Shown piece by piece: positions 1-5,766 of a DNA stretch of 12,930 bases. The notes below the pieces were generated by a model. The model was not told where the DNA came from, made no database searches, and worked only from the letters and a program-made list of their open reading frames with translations. Position numbers and translations under genes: made by a program. Numbering within the stretch: the stretch's first letter is position 1; each line of letters opens with the position of its first letter. This stretch comes from JACZWL01 sp046756445 (GTDB taxonomy: Bacteria; Pseudomonadota; Gammaproteobacteria; Steroidobacterales; Woeseiaceae), in NCBI GenBank assembly GCA_046756445.1, contig JBHHWI010000088.1, forward strand, positions 1-12,930, in the 5' to 3' direction.

Positions 1-73
1 GTTACCGTTCGACTTGCATGTGTTAGGCATGCCGCCAGCGTTCAATCTGAGCCAGGATCAAACTCTTCGATTC
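1..73 (-). rRNA. 16S rRNA gene, 5' end (partial)
   Basis: The reverse complement contains the near-universal 16S start region AGAGTTTGATCCTGGCTCAG followed by ATTGAACGCTGGCGGCATG and CCTAACACATGCAAGTCGAA. Only about 73 nt lie inside the window and the gene runs off the left edge. The mature 5' end is placed at about 73 by alignment from memory to the E. coli 5' end (AAATTGAAGAG; here GAATCGAAGAG). The sequence fits a gammaproteobacterium, but this short stretch cannot assign a genus. A 12-bp palindrome (TCAAAGCTTTGA, 72-83) straddles the mature end. Confidence 0.97.
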
Positions 74-215
74 AAAGCTTTGAGCTTTATCAAAAGAACG
101 GATCCCCAAATTACTAAGTATTGAACTTGGGTTTCACGTTCGAATTGGCCAAAAGCCAAACTCCAACGCGAGCACCCACACAAATTATCTGAACTCTTTG
201 TTAAAGAACGATTTT
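74..215 (-). other. 16S rRNA leader (transcribed spacer)
   Basis: This stretch lies between the palindromic repeat and the mature 16S end and is transcribed from the rrn promoters. Read on the minus strand it resembles the enteric 16S leader. BoxA is at 198-209, a boxC-like TTGTGTGGG is at 175-183, and a small hairpin (TTGGC, 5-nt loop, GCCAA) is at 155-169. Such sequences load the Nus/SuB antitermination complex and help form the long stem that RNase III cuts. The other arm of that stem would lie beyond 16S, outside the window. Confidence 0.8.
198..209 (-). promoter_or_regulatory. rrn boxA antitermination site
   Basis: The minus strand reads GTTCTTTAACAA, nearly identical to the E. coli 16S leader boxA (GCTCTTTAACAA). 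BoxA RNA is bound by NusB/NusE (S10) and SuhB, letting RNA polymerase read the rRNA operon without Rho termination. Its position about 125 nt before 16S, followed by a boxC-like element, matches the known layout. Confidence 0.85.
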
Positions 216-296
216 GAATTCCGGGGACAGTTTACTTATCTGGCCGACTGTTTCCGCCCGCGCACCGGCTAGATAAGTAAACTGTCCCCCGAATTC
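216..296. repeat. Long palindromic repeat (REP/RAYT-type) in rrn leader
   Basis: Two 26-bp arms, 216-241 and 271-296, are inverted copies matching at 25 of 26 positions. Each starts with GAATTC and contains GGGGACAGTTTACTTATCT. Pairing continues inward by a G-U and four more base pairs (GCCG/CGGC), giving a stem of about 31 bp with a 19-nt loop. No open reading frame lies inside. GGGGACAGTTTACTTA-type inverted repeats are, as I recall, scattered in gammaproteobacterial genomes and often sit near REP-associated (Y1_Tnp) transposase genes; no such gene is in this window. The element lies between the rrn promoters and boxA, so it should be transcribed into every pre-rRNA. Confidence 0.85.
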
Positions 297-302
297 TGTC
301 TC

Positions 303-325
303 AAAAAGGGGCTCTGACCCTTTTT
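303..325. repeat. A/T-flanked hairpin with GGGTCAGAGCCC motif
   Basis: AAAAAGGG at 303-310 pairs with CCCTTTTT at 318-325 around a 7-nt loop. The core on the minus strand, GGGTCAGAGCCC, resembles another short repeat of the same REP-like class as the neighbouring palindrome. A GC stem followed by a T run makes it look like a weak terminator in either direction, but only three GC pairs are present. It lies just downstream of the probable P2 start, inside the rRNA leader. A second CTCTGACCC copy occurs at 502-510, upstream of P1. Confidence 0.6.
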
Positions 326-340
326 TCGACCTGACCCATA

Positions 341-368
341 ATTATACAGGCGATGAGGGACCCTTGAA
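341..368 (-). promoter_or_regulatory. Probable rrn P2 promoter
   Basis: On the minus strand a perfect -10 TATAAT (341-346) is preceded after 16 bp by TTCAAG (363-368), a poor -35. Enteric rrn operons have a second, weaker and more constitutive promoter downstream of P1, and this site has that position, about 260 bp before 16S. The -10 is convincing; the -35 is weak. Confidence 0.5.
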
Positions 369-441
369 CAGTCCTCGCCTGCCTGTATACCTTGATTTTC
401 GGGGTCTGGCCGGAGGCCACCGTACCCTCGGCGAGCGGGGC

Positions 442-469
442 ATTATAGCCAGCAAGGCGGCCCGGTCAA
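442..469 (-). promoter_or_regulatory. Strong rrn P1 promoter
   Basis: The minus strand carries -35 TTGACC (464-469), a 16-bp spacer and a perfect -10 TATAAT (442-447), followed by a GC-rich discriminator, GCCCCGC. The 16-bp spacer and GC-rich discriminator are hallmarks of rRNA P1 promoters, which form unstable open complexes sensitive to ppGpp and initiating-nucleotide levels. The stretch just upstream (470-490) is fairly A/T rich and could act as an UP element. The predicted transcription start is near 434, giving a leader of about 360 nt. Confidence 0.88.
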
Positions 470-579
470 CCGATTATTTCAATAGTTGCGAGGAGAGCGG
501 ACTCTGACCCGCGCGGACCTGTCCCCGGGGCGGAGAATCTGCCGATTTTCCACAAAAATAATGGCTGGTCTCCGCCGGT
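470..579. other. Intergenic region with repeat fragments upstream of rrn P1
   Basis: This gap separates the end of the exported TPR-like gene from rrn P1. It holds the A/T-rich stretch beside P1, a CTCTGACCC copy (502-510) and a CCTGTCCCC fragment (519-527) related to the motifs of the leader repeats. An 8-bp inverted pair, GGCGGAGA (529-536) and TCTCCGCC (569-576), encloses a 32-nt loop and could be a poor terminator for the tyrS operon. It has no T run directly after it. Confidence 0.4.
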
Positions 580-1743
580 TCAGTCTTTCGCAGATTGCCA
601 CTGTTTGTATTGCGGAGACTTGATGAATTCGCCGTACATGGCATTTTTTTCGAACTGTTCCGTGTCGAGCGGCTCGCCCGTCTGGTCTTCCAGCGATCTG
701 GCCGTCATTACCGCAAACGAAAAGCGCCGCATCATGACGTGGGCATTGATTGCCGCCCAGTAGGCGGTGTGCAGCCCCGGCTCCAGCGAGATCGCTTCTT
801 CGGCGAGAACGGCGGCCTCATCGACATTGCGCAGCCCCAGTGACGTGCGCGACATCAGCGCCAGCAGCGCGGCGTCGCGGACCCCGAAGTCTTCCTGCAG
901 CATGCGCAGCGCCCTGTTCACTTCCTCGTAGTCGCCCCGCGAAAAATAGTAACTAAGCAGCTGGAATACGACCTGCGGGTCGTCACCGAAGTTGTTGGCC
1001 AGCGCGCGGTAGGCCTGGAGATACAGATTGCGGTCCCGTGTCATCCGGCTGACCTGACAGGTCAAAAGGTGCATGAATCGCGATCCCCTCAAGGCTCGTG
1101 AGAGCGTTGCGGAGTCGTTATAGAACTTTTGGTAGTCCTTCGTACGATACGCCGTCATTACCTCAGCGAGCCTTGCGTATTCCTCGTCGCTGCCGTCGTG
1201 ATCCGGCACCAGGCCTCTCACGGACCCGGCCGTCGGCTGGTTGGTTACCACGCTGCGCCGTACTGACTCGGAATATCTCTCGCCTTCCAGGTAATCGAGC
1301 CAGTCAACGATCCTGATATCGCCCGCACTGTCGATTTCCAGGTCGTACCGGTTATAGCCGAAATTGCCATTGCCGAACCCGAAGCGCACCAGTGCCGTGG
1401 CCTTTTCACCTTCACGACGGACTTTCAGCACCTTGGCGAATTCCCCTTCGGGCATGCGCTTGCGCGCGTTTTCGCCGAGTTGAGGAACGCCCCTCCTGAT
1501 CGTGTCGGAGTACCTCGCTTTCAGGCCCGGAGTGACATCCAGGCCGTCAAATACCCGACTCAGGAGCGCGCCGGCATCGATGGCGCCCGAGAATGCCCTG
1601 GACGACCCCTCGTTCATTTCCATGAAAATCGAATCGACTTTCGCCTCCAGTTCGCCGTCAGCCGCATCAGCGGAGTCGATACCAGGCGATGCGACCAACA
1701 TCGCCGGAAGAATCACCAACATACGAAGCACCGGCCCTGTCAT
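580..1743 (-). CDS. Exported protein of unknown function with TPR-like helices
   Basis: The product has 387 residues. Residues 1-27 look like a Sec signal peptide (hydrophobic LVILPAMLVA, then Ala-Asp-Ala before a probable cut), so the protein should be periplasmic or surface-exposed. Residues of about 30-160 form a mixed region with alternating strands (KATALVRFGFG, YDLEIDSAGDIRIVDWLDYL). From about 190 to 350 there are paired amphipathic helices with TPR character (AVLAEEAISLEPG, NYEEV-like spacing), so it may bind a partner protein. The ATG at 1743 was chosen because AGGAG precedes it at good spacing and it begins the signal peptide. The frame stays open upstream to 2193, but that part is antisense-free overlap with tyrS. 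It begins 17 bp after the tyrS stop and is probably co-transcribed with it. I do not recognise the family and no function is assigned. Confidence 0.8.
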   Translation of the reverse strand: MTGPVLRMLVILPAMLVASPGIDSADAADGELEAKVDSIFMEMNEGSSRAFSGAIDAGALLSRVFDGLDVTPGLKARYSDTIRRGVPQLGENARKRMPEGEFAKVLKVRREGEKATALVRFGFGNGNFGYNRYDLEIDSAGDIRIVDWLDYLEGERYSESVRRSVVTNQPTAGSVRGLVPDHDGSDEEYARLAEVMTAYRTKDYQKFYNDSATLSRALRGSRFMHLLTCQVSRMTRDRNLYLQAYRALANNFGDDPQVVFQLLSYYFSRGDYEEVNRALRMLQEDFGVRDAALLALMSRTSLGLRNVDEAAVLAEEAISLEPGLHTAYWAAINAHVMMRRFSFAVMTARSLEDQTGEPLDTEQFEKNAMYGEFIKSPQYKQWQSAKD

Positions 1744-1760
1744 CGTCTGACTCCTGCTGT

Positions 1761-2960
1761 TCACGTCAGGCTGACGCGGGAGAACCGGCGCTTGCCTACC
1801 TGGTAGACGTTGGTGCTGCCCGCCGATATTTGCAGCGACCTGTCCTCGATACGTTCTCCGTCGATTTTCACGGCGCCCTGTTTGATCATCCGAAATGCTT
1901 CCGACGTGCTGCTGACGAGGCCTGCTTCTTTCAACAGGTGAGCGATGCCGAGGCTGCCACCCTGGCTTGCAACTGATATCTCTTCGATTCTGTCGGGCAT
2001 CGCACCTTTCTGAAACCGCGCGACAAACTCGTTTTTCGCCGCTTCCGCCGCTTTGCCATCGTGAAAACGTTCGACGAGTTCCATTGCCAGCTCGAACTTC
2101 GCGTCTCGCGGATTGTCGCCACCCGCGACCCGGGACTTCAGTGACTCGATGTCCTTCAGCGTGCGAAAGCTCAGCAGTTCGTAGTACCGCCACATTAATT
2201 CATCCGAGATCGACATGACCTTGCCGAACATCTCGGCGGGCTCGTCCGTAATGCCGATGTAGTTGTCCAGTGTTTTCGACATCTTCTGTGCGCCATCGAG
2301 GCCTTCGAGCAACGGCGTCGTCATGACGACCTGGGACTCCTGGCCGAAATCCTGCTGTATCTGCCGGCCAACAAGAAGGTTGAATTTTTGATCCGTTCCA
2401 CCCAGCTCGATGTCGGCCCTGAGCGCAACCGAGTCATAACCCTGCACGATCGGATACAGAAACTCGTGTATGGAAATCGACTGGCCGGACTTGTAGCGCT
2501 TGTTGAAGTCATCACGCTCGAGCATGCGTGCGACTGTGTAATGCGATGCCAGCTTGATGAGGTCGGCGGCATTCATCGGAGACATCCAGCGCGAATTGAA
2601 ATCGATGCGCGTCTTCTCCGGGTCGAGGATCTTGTAAATCTGCGACTCGTAAGTAGCAGCATTTGCTGCGATCTCCTCCCTCGACAGTGGCGGGCGCGTC
2701 GTGTTCTTGCCGCTCGGGTCGCCGATCATTCCTGTAAAGTCGCCGATCAGGAAGACGACTTCGTGACCGAATTCCTGAAACTGGCGCATCTTGTTGATCA
2801 ACACCGTATGGCCGACGTGCAGGTCGGGCGCGGTCGGATCGAAACCGGCCTTCACGATGAGAGGCCTTTTCTTCTTGAGTTTTTCCGCTAGGCCGTCTTC
2901 GGGGAGAACCTCGTCGGTCCCCCTGACAAGCTCGTGCAGTTGATCTTTGATGCTGGTCAT
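1761..2960 (-). CDS. tyrS: Tyrosyl-tRNA synthetase
   Basis: This cytoplasmic class I aminoacyl-tRNA synthetase charges tRNA-Tyr with tyrosine using ATP. The 399 residues match the usual length and the sequence closely follows the Pseudomonas-type enzyme. The HIGH signature is HVGH at 48-51, the tyrosine-binding region includes GYDSVAL (174-180) and GGTDQKFN (187-194), and the KMSKS loop is KMSKT at 226-230. An S4 RNA-binding domain occupies roughly 330-399 (AGLVSSTSEAFRMIKQGAVKIDG). The KMSKT-type loop places it with the TyrZ-like form rather than the E. coli KFGKT form. The ATG at 2960 gives the standard N-terminus; the site before it (CCAGGGTA) is a weak ribosome binding site. It is divergent from the M23 peptidase gene and leads into the exported TPR-like gene. 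Confidence 0.97.
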   Translation of the reverse strand: MTSIKDQLHELVRGTDEVLPEDGLAEKLKKKRPLIVKAGFDPTAPDLHVGHTVLINKMRQFQEFGHEVVFLIGDFTGMIGDPSGKNTTRPPLSREEIAANAATYESQIYKILDPEKTRIDFNSRWMSPMNAADLIKLASHYTVARMLERDDFNKRYKSGQSISIHEFLYPIVQGYDSVALRADIELGGTDQKFNLLVGRQIQQDFGQESQVVMTTPLLEGLDGAQKMSKTLDNYIGITDEPAEMFGKVMSISDELMWRYYELLSFRTLKDIESLKSRVAGGDNPRDAKFELAMELVERFHDGKAAEAAKNEFVARFQKGAMPDRIEEISVASQGGSLGIAHLLKEAGLVSSTSEAFRMIKQGAVKIDGERIEDRSLQISAGSTNVYQVGKRRFSRVSLT

Positions 2961-2996
2961 TACCCTGGATCATCGAGTCCGTTGGTCGGCAGCGGA

Positions 2997-3005
2997 ACTG
3001 TAGCA
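2997..3005 (-). promoter_or_regulatory. Possible extended -10 promoter of tyrS
   Basis: The minus strand has TGC-TACAGT: an extended -10 (TGn at 3003-3005) followed by TACAGT (2997-3002), four of six matches to TATAAT. No good -35 is present. It would start transcription about 30 nt before the tyrS ATG. It is the best candidate I see in the divergent region but is unproven. Confidence 0.3.
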
Positions 3006-3117
3006 TCCTCTGCCGTCAATGAAACAGTGGCGACGGCCCGTCCGAAATCGCCCTGGGACACTGTTTAGGCAATAGCTGACAAAAATGATTTAAGGTCATG
3101 AGATATAACAGGTTTCT

Positions 3118-3146
3118 TTGACCTATAACGCCCGTCGCTGTAGAGT
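3118..3146 (+). promoter_or_regulatory. Sigma70-type promoter of the M23 peptidase-anmK operon
   Basis: TTGACC (3118-3123), a 17-bp spacer and TAGAGT (3141-3146) make a good housekeeping promoter. Transcription would start near 3153, about 26 nt before the chosen TTG start of the peptidase gene. The rest of the 200-bp divergent region (2961-3160) holds A/T-rich sequence around 3080-3110 but no other clear feature. Confidence 0.6.
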
Positions 3147-3164
3147 AGCGGCTTCACGCGTTGT

Positions 3165-3170
3165 GGGGAG
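3165..3170 (+). promoter_or_regulatory. Ribosome binding site deciding the TTG start of the M23 gene
   Basis: GGGGAG lies 8 nt before the TTG at 3179. The alternative in-frame TTG at 3161 overlaps this site and would lie only about 8 nt from the predicted transcription start, so 3179 is the preferred start. Confidence 0.65.
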
Positions 3171-3178
3171 ACGCTGAT

Positions 3179-4582
3179 TTGAATCGCCCGGTCAGTCCGC
3201 TGCTGCACGACTACAAACCGACCATCACGTCACAGGCAAGGAAATCCAACGCAATCCCCTGGTTTGTCCTGGGGCTGGGACTGCCGTTCGTCGGCCTGGC
3301 ACTGCTTCTGTTTTTGAAGAGCGCATCGGGCACGAGTTCGGCTCTCCGCTTCGAGGATGTGCCCGAAGCTGATCCGCTACTCCTATCCGACGTTCCCACC
3401 GTTGTTGAAAACCTGGTTGAGGAAATAGGCCCTGTGGATCCGAGTCACATCGCGCGGCTGCCGCCGGTCCAGCCGGTTTTCGAGTCGGTCAGGGTCACTG
3501 TTCGCCGCGGCGACACGATGGACCGGATTTTCAGAATGAACAAGCTGGATCTGGGACACCTCGCGAGCATTGTCAGATTACCGGACGCTGGCAAGTTCAT
3601 TCGCAATCTGCGCCCCGGTGACGAGTTTGAAATCAGACACGACCGCGGAGAAATCATCAGCGTTTACCGGGAGCTGGACCTGACGAGCGCGCTTCTCGTC
3701 TCCAGGGCGGACTCGGGATTCACCGCCAGGATCGTGGAGCGAGCGGTCGAAATACGCCGCCGGCTGGCCCACGGTCGAATCCGGACATCGCTGTTCGAAA
3801 GCGCTGCAGACGCCGGTATGCCGGACAAGCTGATCATGAACCTGGCCGGTATCTTCGCCTGGGACATTGATTTCGTTCTCGACATTCGCAAAGGCGATGA
3901 TTACTACATCTTCTTCGAGGAAATCTATCAGGACGGTAGGTACATCACCGACGGCGAGATCATCGCGGCGGAGTTCAATAACAACGGCCGATCGTTTCAG
4001 GCGATTCGGTATATCGATGAGAGCGGCCGGTCGGATTACTTTACACCGGAAGGACGATCCGTCCGAAAGGCGTTCATACGTGCACCCGTCGATTTCACGC
4101 GAATCAGCTCGAGATTCAATCCGCGCCGCAAGCACCCGATACTGAACAGGATTCGCGCACATCGCGGTGTCGACTACGCCGCGCCGCGCGGCACCCCGAT
4201 AAGGGCCGCGGGCGACGGCAAAGTGATCTTCCGCGGCCGCAAAGGAGGTTACGGCAACGCGGTCATCCTGCAACATGGCGGCAACATTGCGACGATGTAC
4301 GGGCATATGTCGAAATTCGCGAACGCGGCTCGCATAGGCAGGCGCGTCAAACAGGGACAGACGATCGGCTACGTAGGCAGCACGGGTCTCGCAACGGCCG
4401 CGCACCTGCATTATGAATATCGGGTAAACGGAGTGCACCGCAATCCGCGGACCGTCAAGCTGCCGCAGGCAGCACCGATCAAGGCACAGTATCGCGAAGA
4501 TTTTCTTTCGGCTTCGGCCCCGATACTGGAAGAACTCGACCGGTATAAAAAGACCCGGATAGTTTCCGCACGCATGCCATAG
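3179..4582 (+). CDS. Membrane-anchored M23 family peptidoglycan endopeptidase (MepM-like)
   Basis: The product has 467 residues from the TTG at 3179. A short cytoplasmic N-terminus is followed by one membrane segment (about 27-46), so the rest faces the periplasm. Near 103-150 lies an OapA/LysM-like region (VRRGDTMDRIFRMNKL) typical of peptidoglycan-binding parts of MepM/YebA and Csd3 proteins. The C-terminal LytM/M23 zinc peptidase domain has its ligands intact: His328 and Asp332 in HRGVDYAAP, and the HLH pair at 409/411, plus YGHM near 378. Members of this family usually cleave D-Ala-meso-DAP crosslinks so that new wall can be inserted. The stop codon directly abuts the anmK start, so the two are co-translated. 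The exact cleavage specificity is inferred from the family. Confidence 0.93.
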   Translation: MNRPVSPLLHDYKPTITSQARKSNAIPWFVLGLGLPFVGLALLLFLKSASGTSSALRFEDVPEADPLLLSDVPTVVENLVEEIGPVDPSHIARLPPVQPVFESVRVTVRRGDTMDRIFRMNKLDLGHLASIVRLPDAGKFIRNLRPGDEFEIRHDRGEIISVYRELDLTSALLVSRADSGFTARIVERAVEIRRRLAHGRIRTSLFESAADAGMPDKLIMNLAGIFAWDIDFVLDIRKGDDYYIFFEEIYQDGRYITDGEIIAAEFNNNGRSFQAIRYIDESGRSDYFTPEGRSVRKAFIRAPVDFTRISSRFNPRRKHPILNRIRAHRGVDYAAPRGTPIRAAGDGKVIFRGRKGGYGNAVILQHGGNIATMYGHMSKFANAARIGRRVKQGQTIGYVGSTGLATAAHLHYEYRVNGVHRNPRTVKLPQAAPIKAQYREDFLSASAPILEELDRYKKTRIVSARMP

Positions 4583-5692
4583 ATGAACAGCCTGTATATC
4601 GGCCTGATCTCGGGTACCAGCATGGACGGTATCGACGCGGCGCTGGTCGAGTTCGGCGATCGATCCTGCCAGGTCGTTGCTACGCACAGGCATGAGTACC
4701 CGGACGAGCTGCGCACCGAACTCATCGCTGCAACCCGCGAACCCCGACAATGCACAATCGACACGATCGGCCGGCTGGACAACTGGGCAGGTGAATCGTT
4801 TCGAGACGCGGCACTCGAGCTTATTTCCACATCGCAGACCGACGCCGCAGACGTCGTCGCAATAGGGAGTCATGGACAAACGCTTCGCCACCTGCCTCGT
4901 GTCCAACGACCATTCACGATTCAAATCGGCGATCCGAACATCATCGCGGCGGGAACCGGGATTACGACGGTCGCCGATTTTCGCCGACGCGATCTGGCTT
5001 TGGGTGGAGAAGGTGCGCCCCTACTCCCGCCATTTCATCACTGGCTGTTCTCGGACAGCAAGAAAAACCGCGTAGTCCTCAACATCGGCGGCATTGCGAA
5101 CATCACCGTACTCCCGGCAGGAAGCGAAGACGTAACCGGCTTCGATACAGGACCCGGCAATACGCTGCTCGATGCCTGGATCCAGGTCAACAAGGGAGTC
5201 AAGTTTGACGATGACGGCAGCTGGGCGAAAAGCGGGAATTTCTCCCCCGGGTTACTGGAGTTGCTTCTGCGAGACCCGTACTTCGCGGCGCCGCCGCCGA
5301 AGAGCACCGGGTTCGAGTACTTCAACCTGATGTGGCTCCGGCAAGCGCTCTCGGAGGTCGGCGACATCGCGCAAGCCGACGTCCAGGCAACCCTGTGCGC
5401 ACTCACCGCCAGGACAATTGCGGACGCTATTCAGAAGTACGCTTGCGGCACAAGCGAGGTGCTGGTCTGCGGCGGCGGAATCGATAACAGTGAATTGCTT
5501 CGCTGGATCGCGCAGGCCCTGCCGGATGTCACGGCGCACTCCACCGCCGAATTCGGTCTCGAACCCGACTGGGTCGAGGCCACGGCGTTTGCCTGGCTTG
5601 CCAAGCGGTGCCTGGACGGGGAGCCCGGCAACCTCCCCGGCGTCACAGGAGCAGCGCGCAGCGCGATTCTCGGCGGAATCTATCCGGCCTGA
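4583..5692 (+). CDS. anmK: Anhydro-N-acetylmuramic acid kinase
   Basis: AnmK opens the 1,6-anhydro ring and phosphorylates anhydroMurNAc with ATP to give MurNAc-6-phosphate, a cytoplasmic step of peptidoglycan recycling. The 369 residues equal the E. coli length. Visible signatures are GLISGTSMDGIDAALVEF (7-24, first phosphate loop), GSHGQTLRH (95-103), ADFRRRDLALGGEGAPL (131-147), NIGGIANIT (167-175) and FDTGPGN (187-193). Asp188 is the likely catalytic base, by analogy with the characterised Pseudomonas enzyme. Its ATG follows the TAG of the M23 peptidase gene with no gap and has no clear ribosome binding site of its own, so it probably depends on translational coupling. A wall hydrolase and a wall-recycling kinase in one operon make functional sense. 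Confidence 0.96.
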   Translation: MNSLYIGLISGTSMDGIDAALVEFGDRSCQVVATHRHEYPDELRTELIAATREPRQCTIDTIGRLDNWAGESFRDAALELISTSQTDAADVVAIGSHGQTLRHLPRVQRPFTIQIGDPNIIAAGTGITTVADFRRRDLALGGEGAPLLPPFHHWLFSDSKKNRVVLNIGGIANITVLPAGSEDVTGFDTGPGNTLLDAWIQVNKGVKFDDDGSWAKSGNFSPGLLELLLRDPYFAAPPPKSTGFEYFNLMWLRQALSEVGDIAQADVQATLCALTARTIADAIQKYACGTSEVLVCGGGIDNSELLRWIAQALPDVTAHSTAEFGLEPDWVEATAFAWLAKRCLDGEPGNLPGVTGAARSAILGGIYPA

Positions 5693-5729
5693 AAACCGGC
5701 ACTGATTAAGAGTGCCGTCGTCGAGCCAT

Positions 5730-5738
5730 TGATATACT
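5730..5738 (+). promoter_or_regulatory. Probable extended -10 promoter of ppk1
   Basis: TG-A-TATACT (5730-5738) is an extended -10 with five of six matches to TATAAT. No convincing -35 is visible at the usual distance. Transcription would begin near 5745, about 22 nt before the GTG start of ppk1. It lies in the 74-bp gap after anmK, so ppk1 may have its own promoter as well as read-through. Confidence 0.45.
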
Positions 5739-5766
5739 GGATGGCCGACCTGAACCGGATACTCGC

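Noticed and set aside
1744..2193. Upstream extension of the exported protein's reading frame to 2193
   Set aside because: It overlaps the 3' third of tyrS in another frame, and the real start at 1743 has a ribosome binding site and begins a signal peptide.
3076..3109. CTGACA ... TATAAC as a second promoter for the M23 gene
   Set aside because: The spacing is 22 bp, too long for a sigma70 promoter, and a better site lies at 3118-3146.
3578..4924. 448-codon open frame on the minus strand
   Set aside because: It lies antisense to the well-supported M23 peptidase and anmK genes, and its translation shows no family motifs. It is a GC-rich shadow frame.
5685..5700. CCGG...CCGG hairpin after anmK as a terminator
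   Set aside because: The stem is only four or five base pairs and no T run follows.
5741..5766. ATG at 5741 as ppk1 start
   Set aside because: It is out of frame with ppk1; the GTG at 5767 gives the normal N-terminus.
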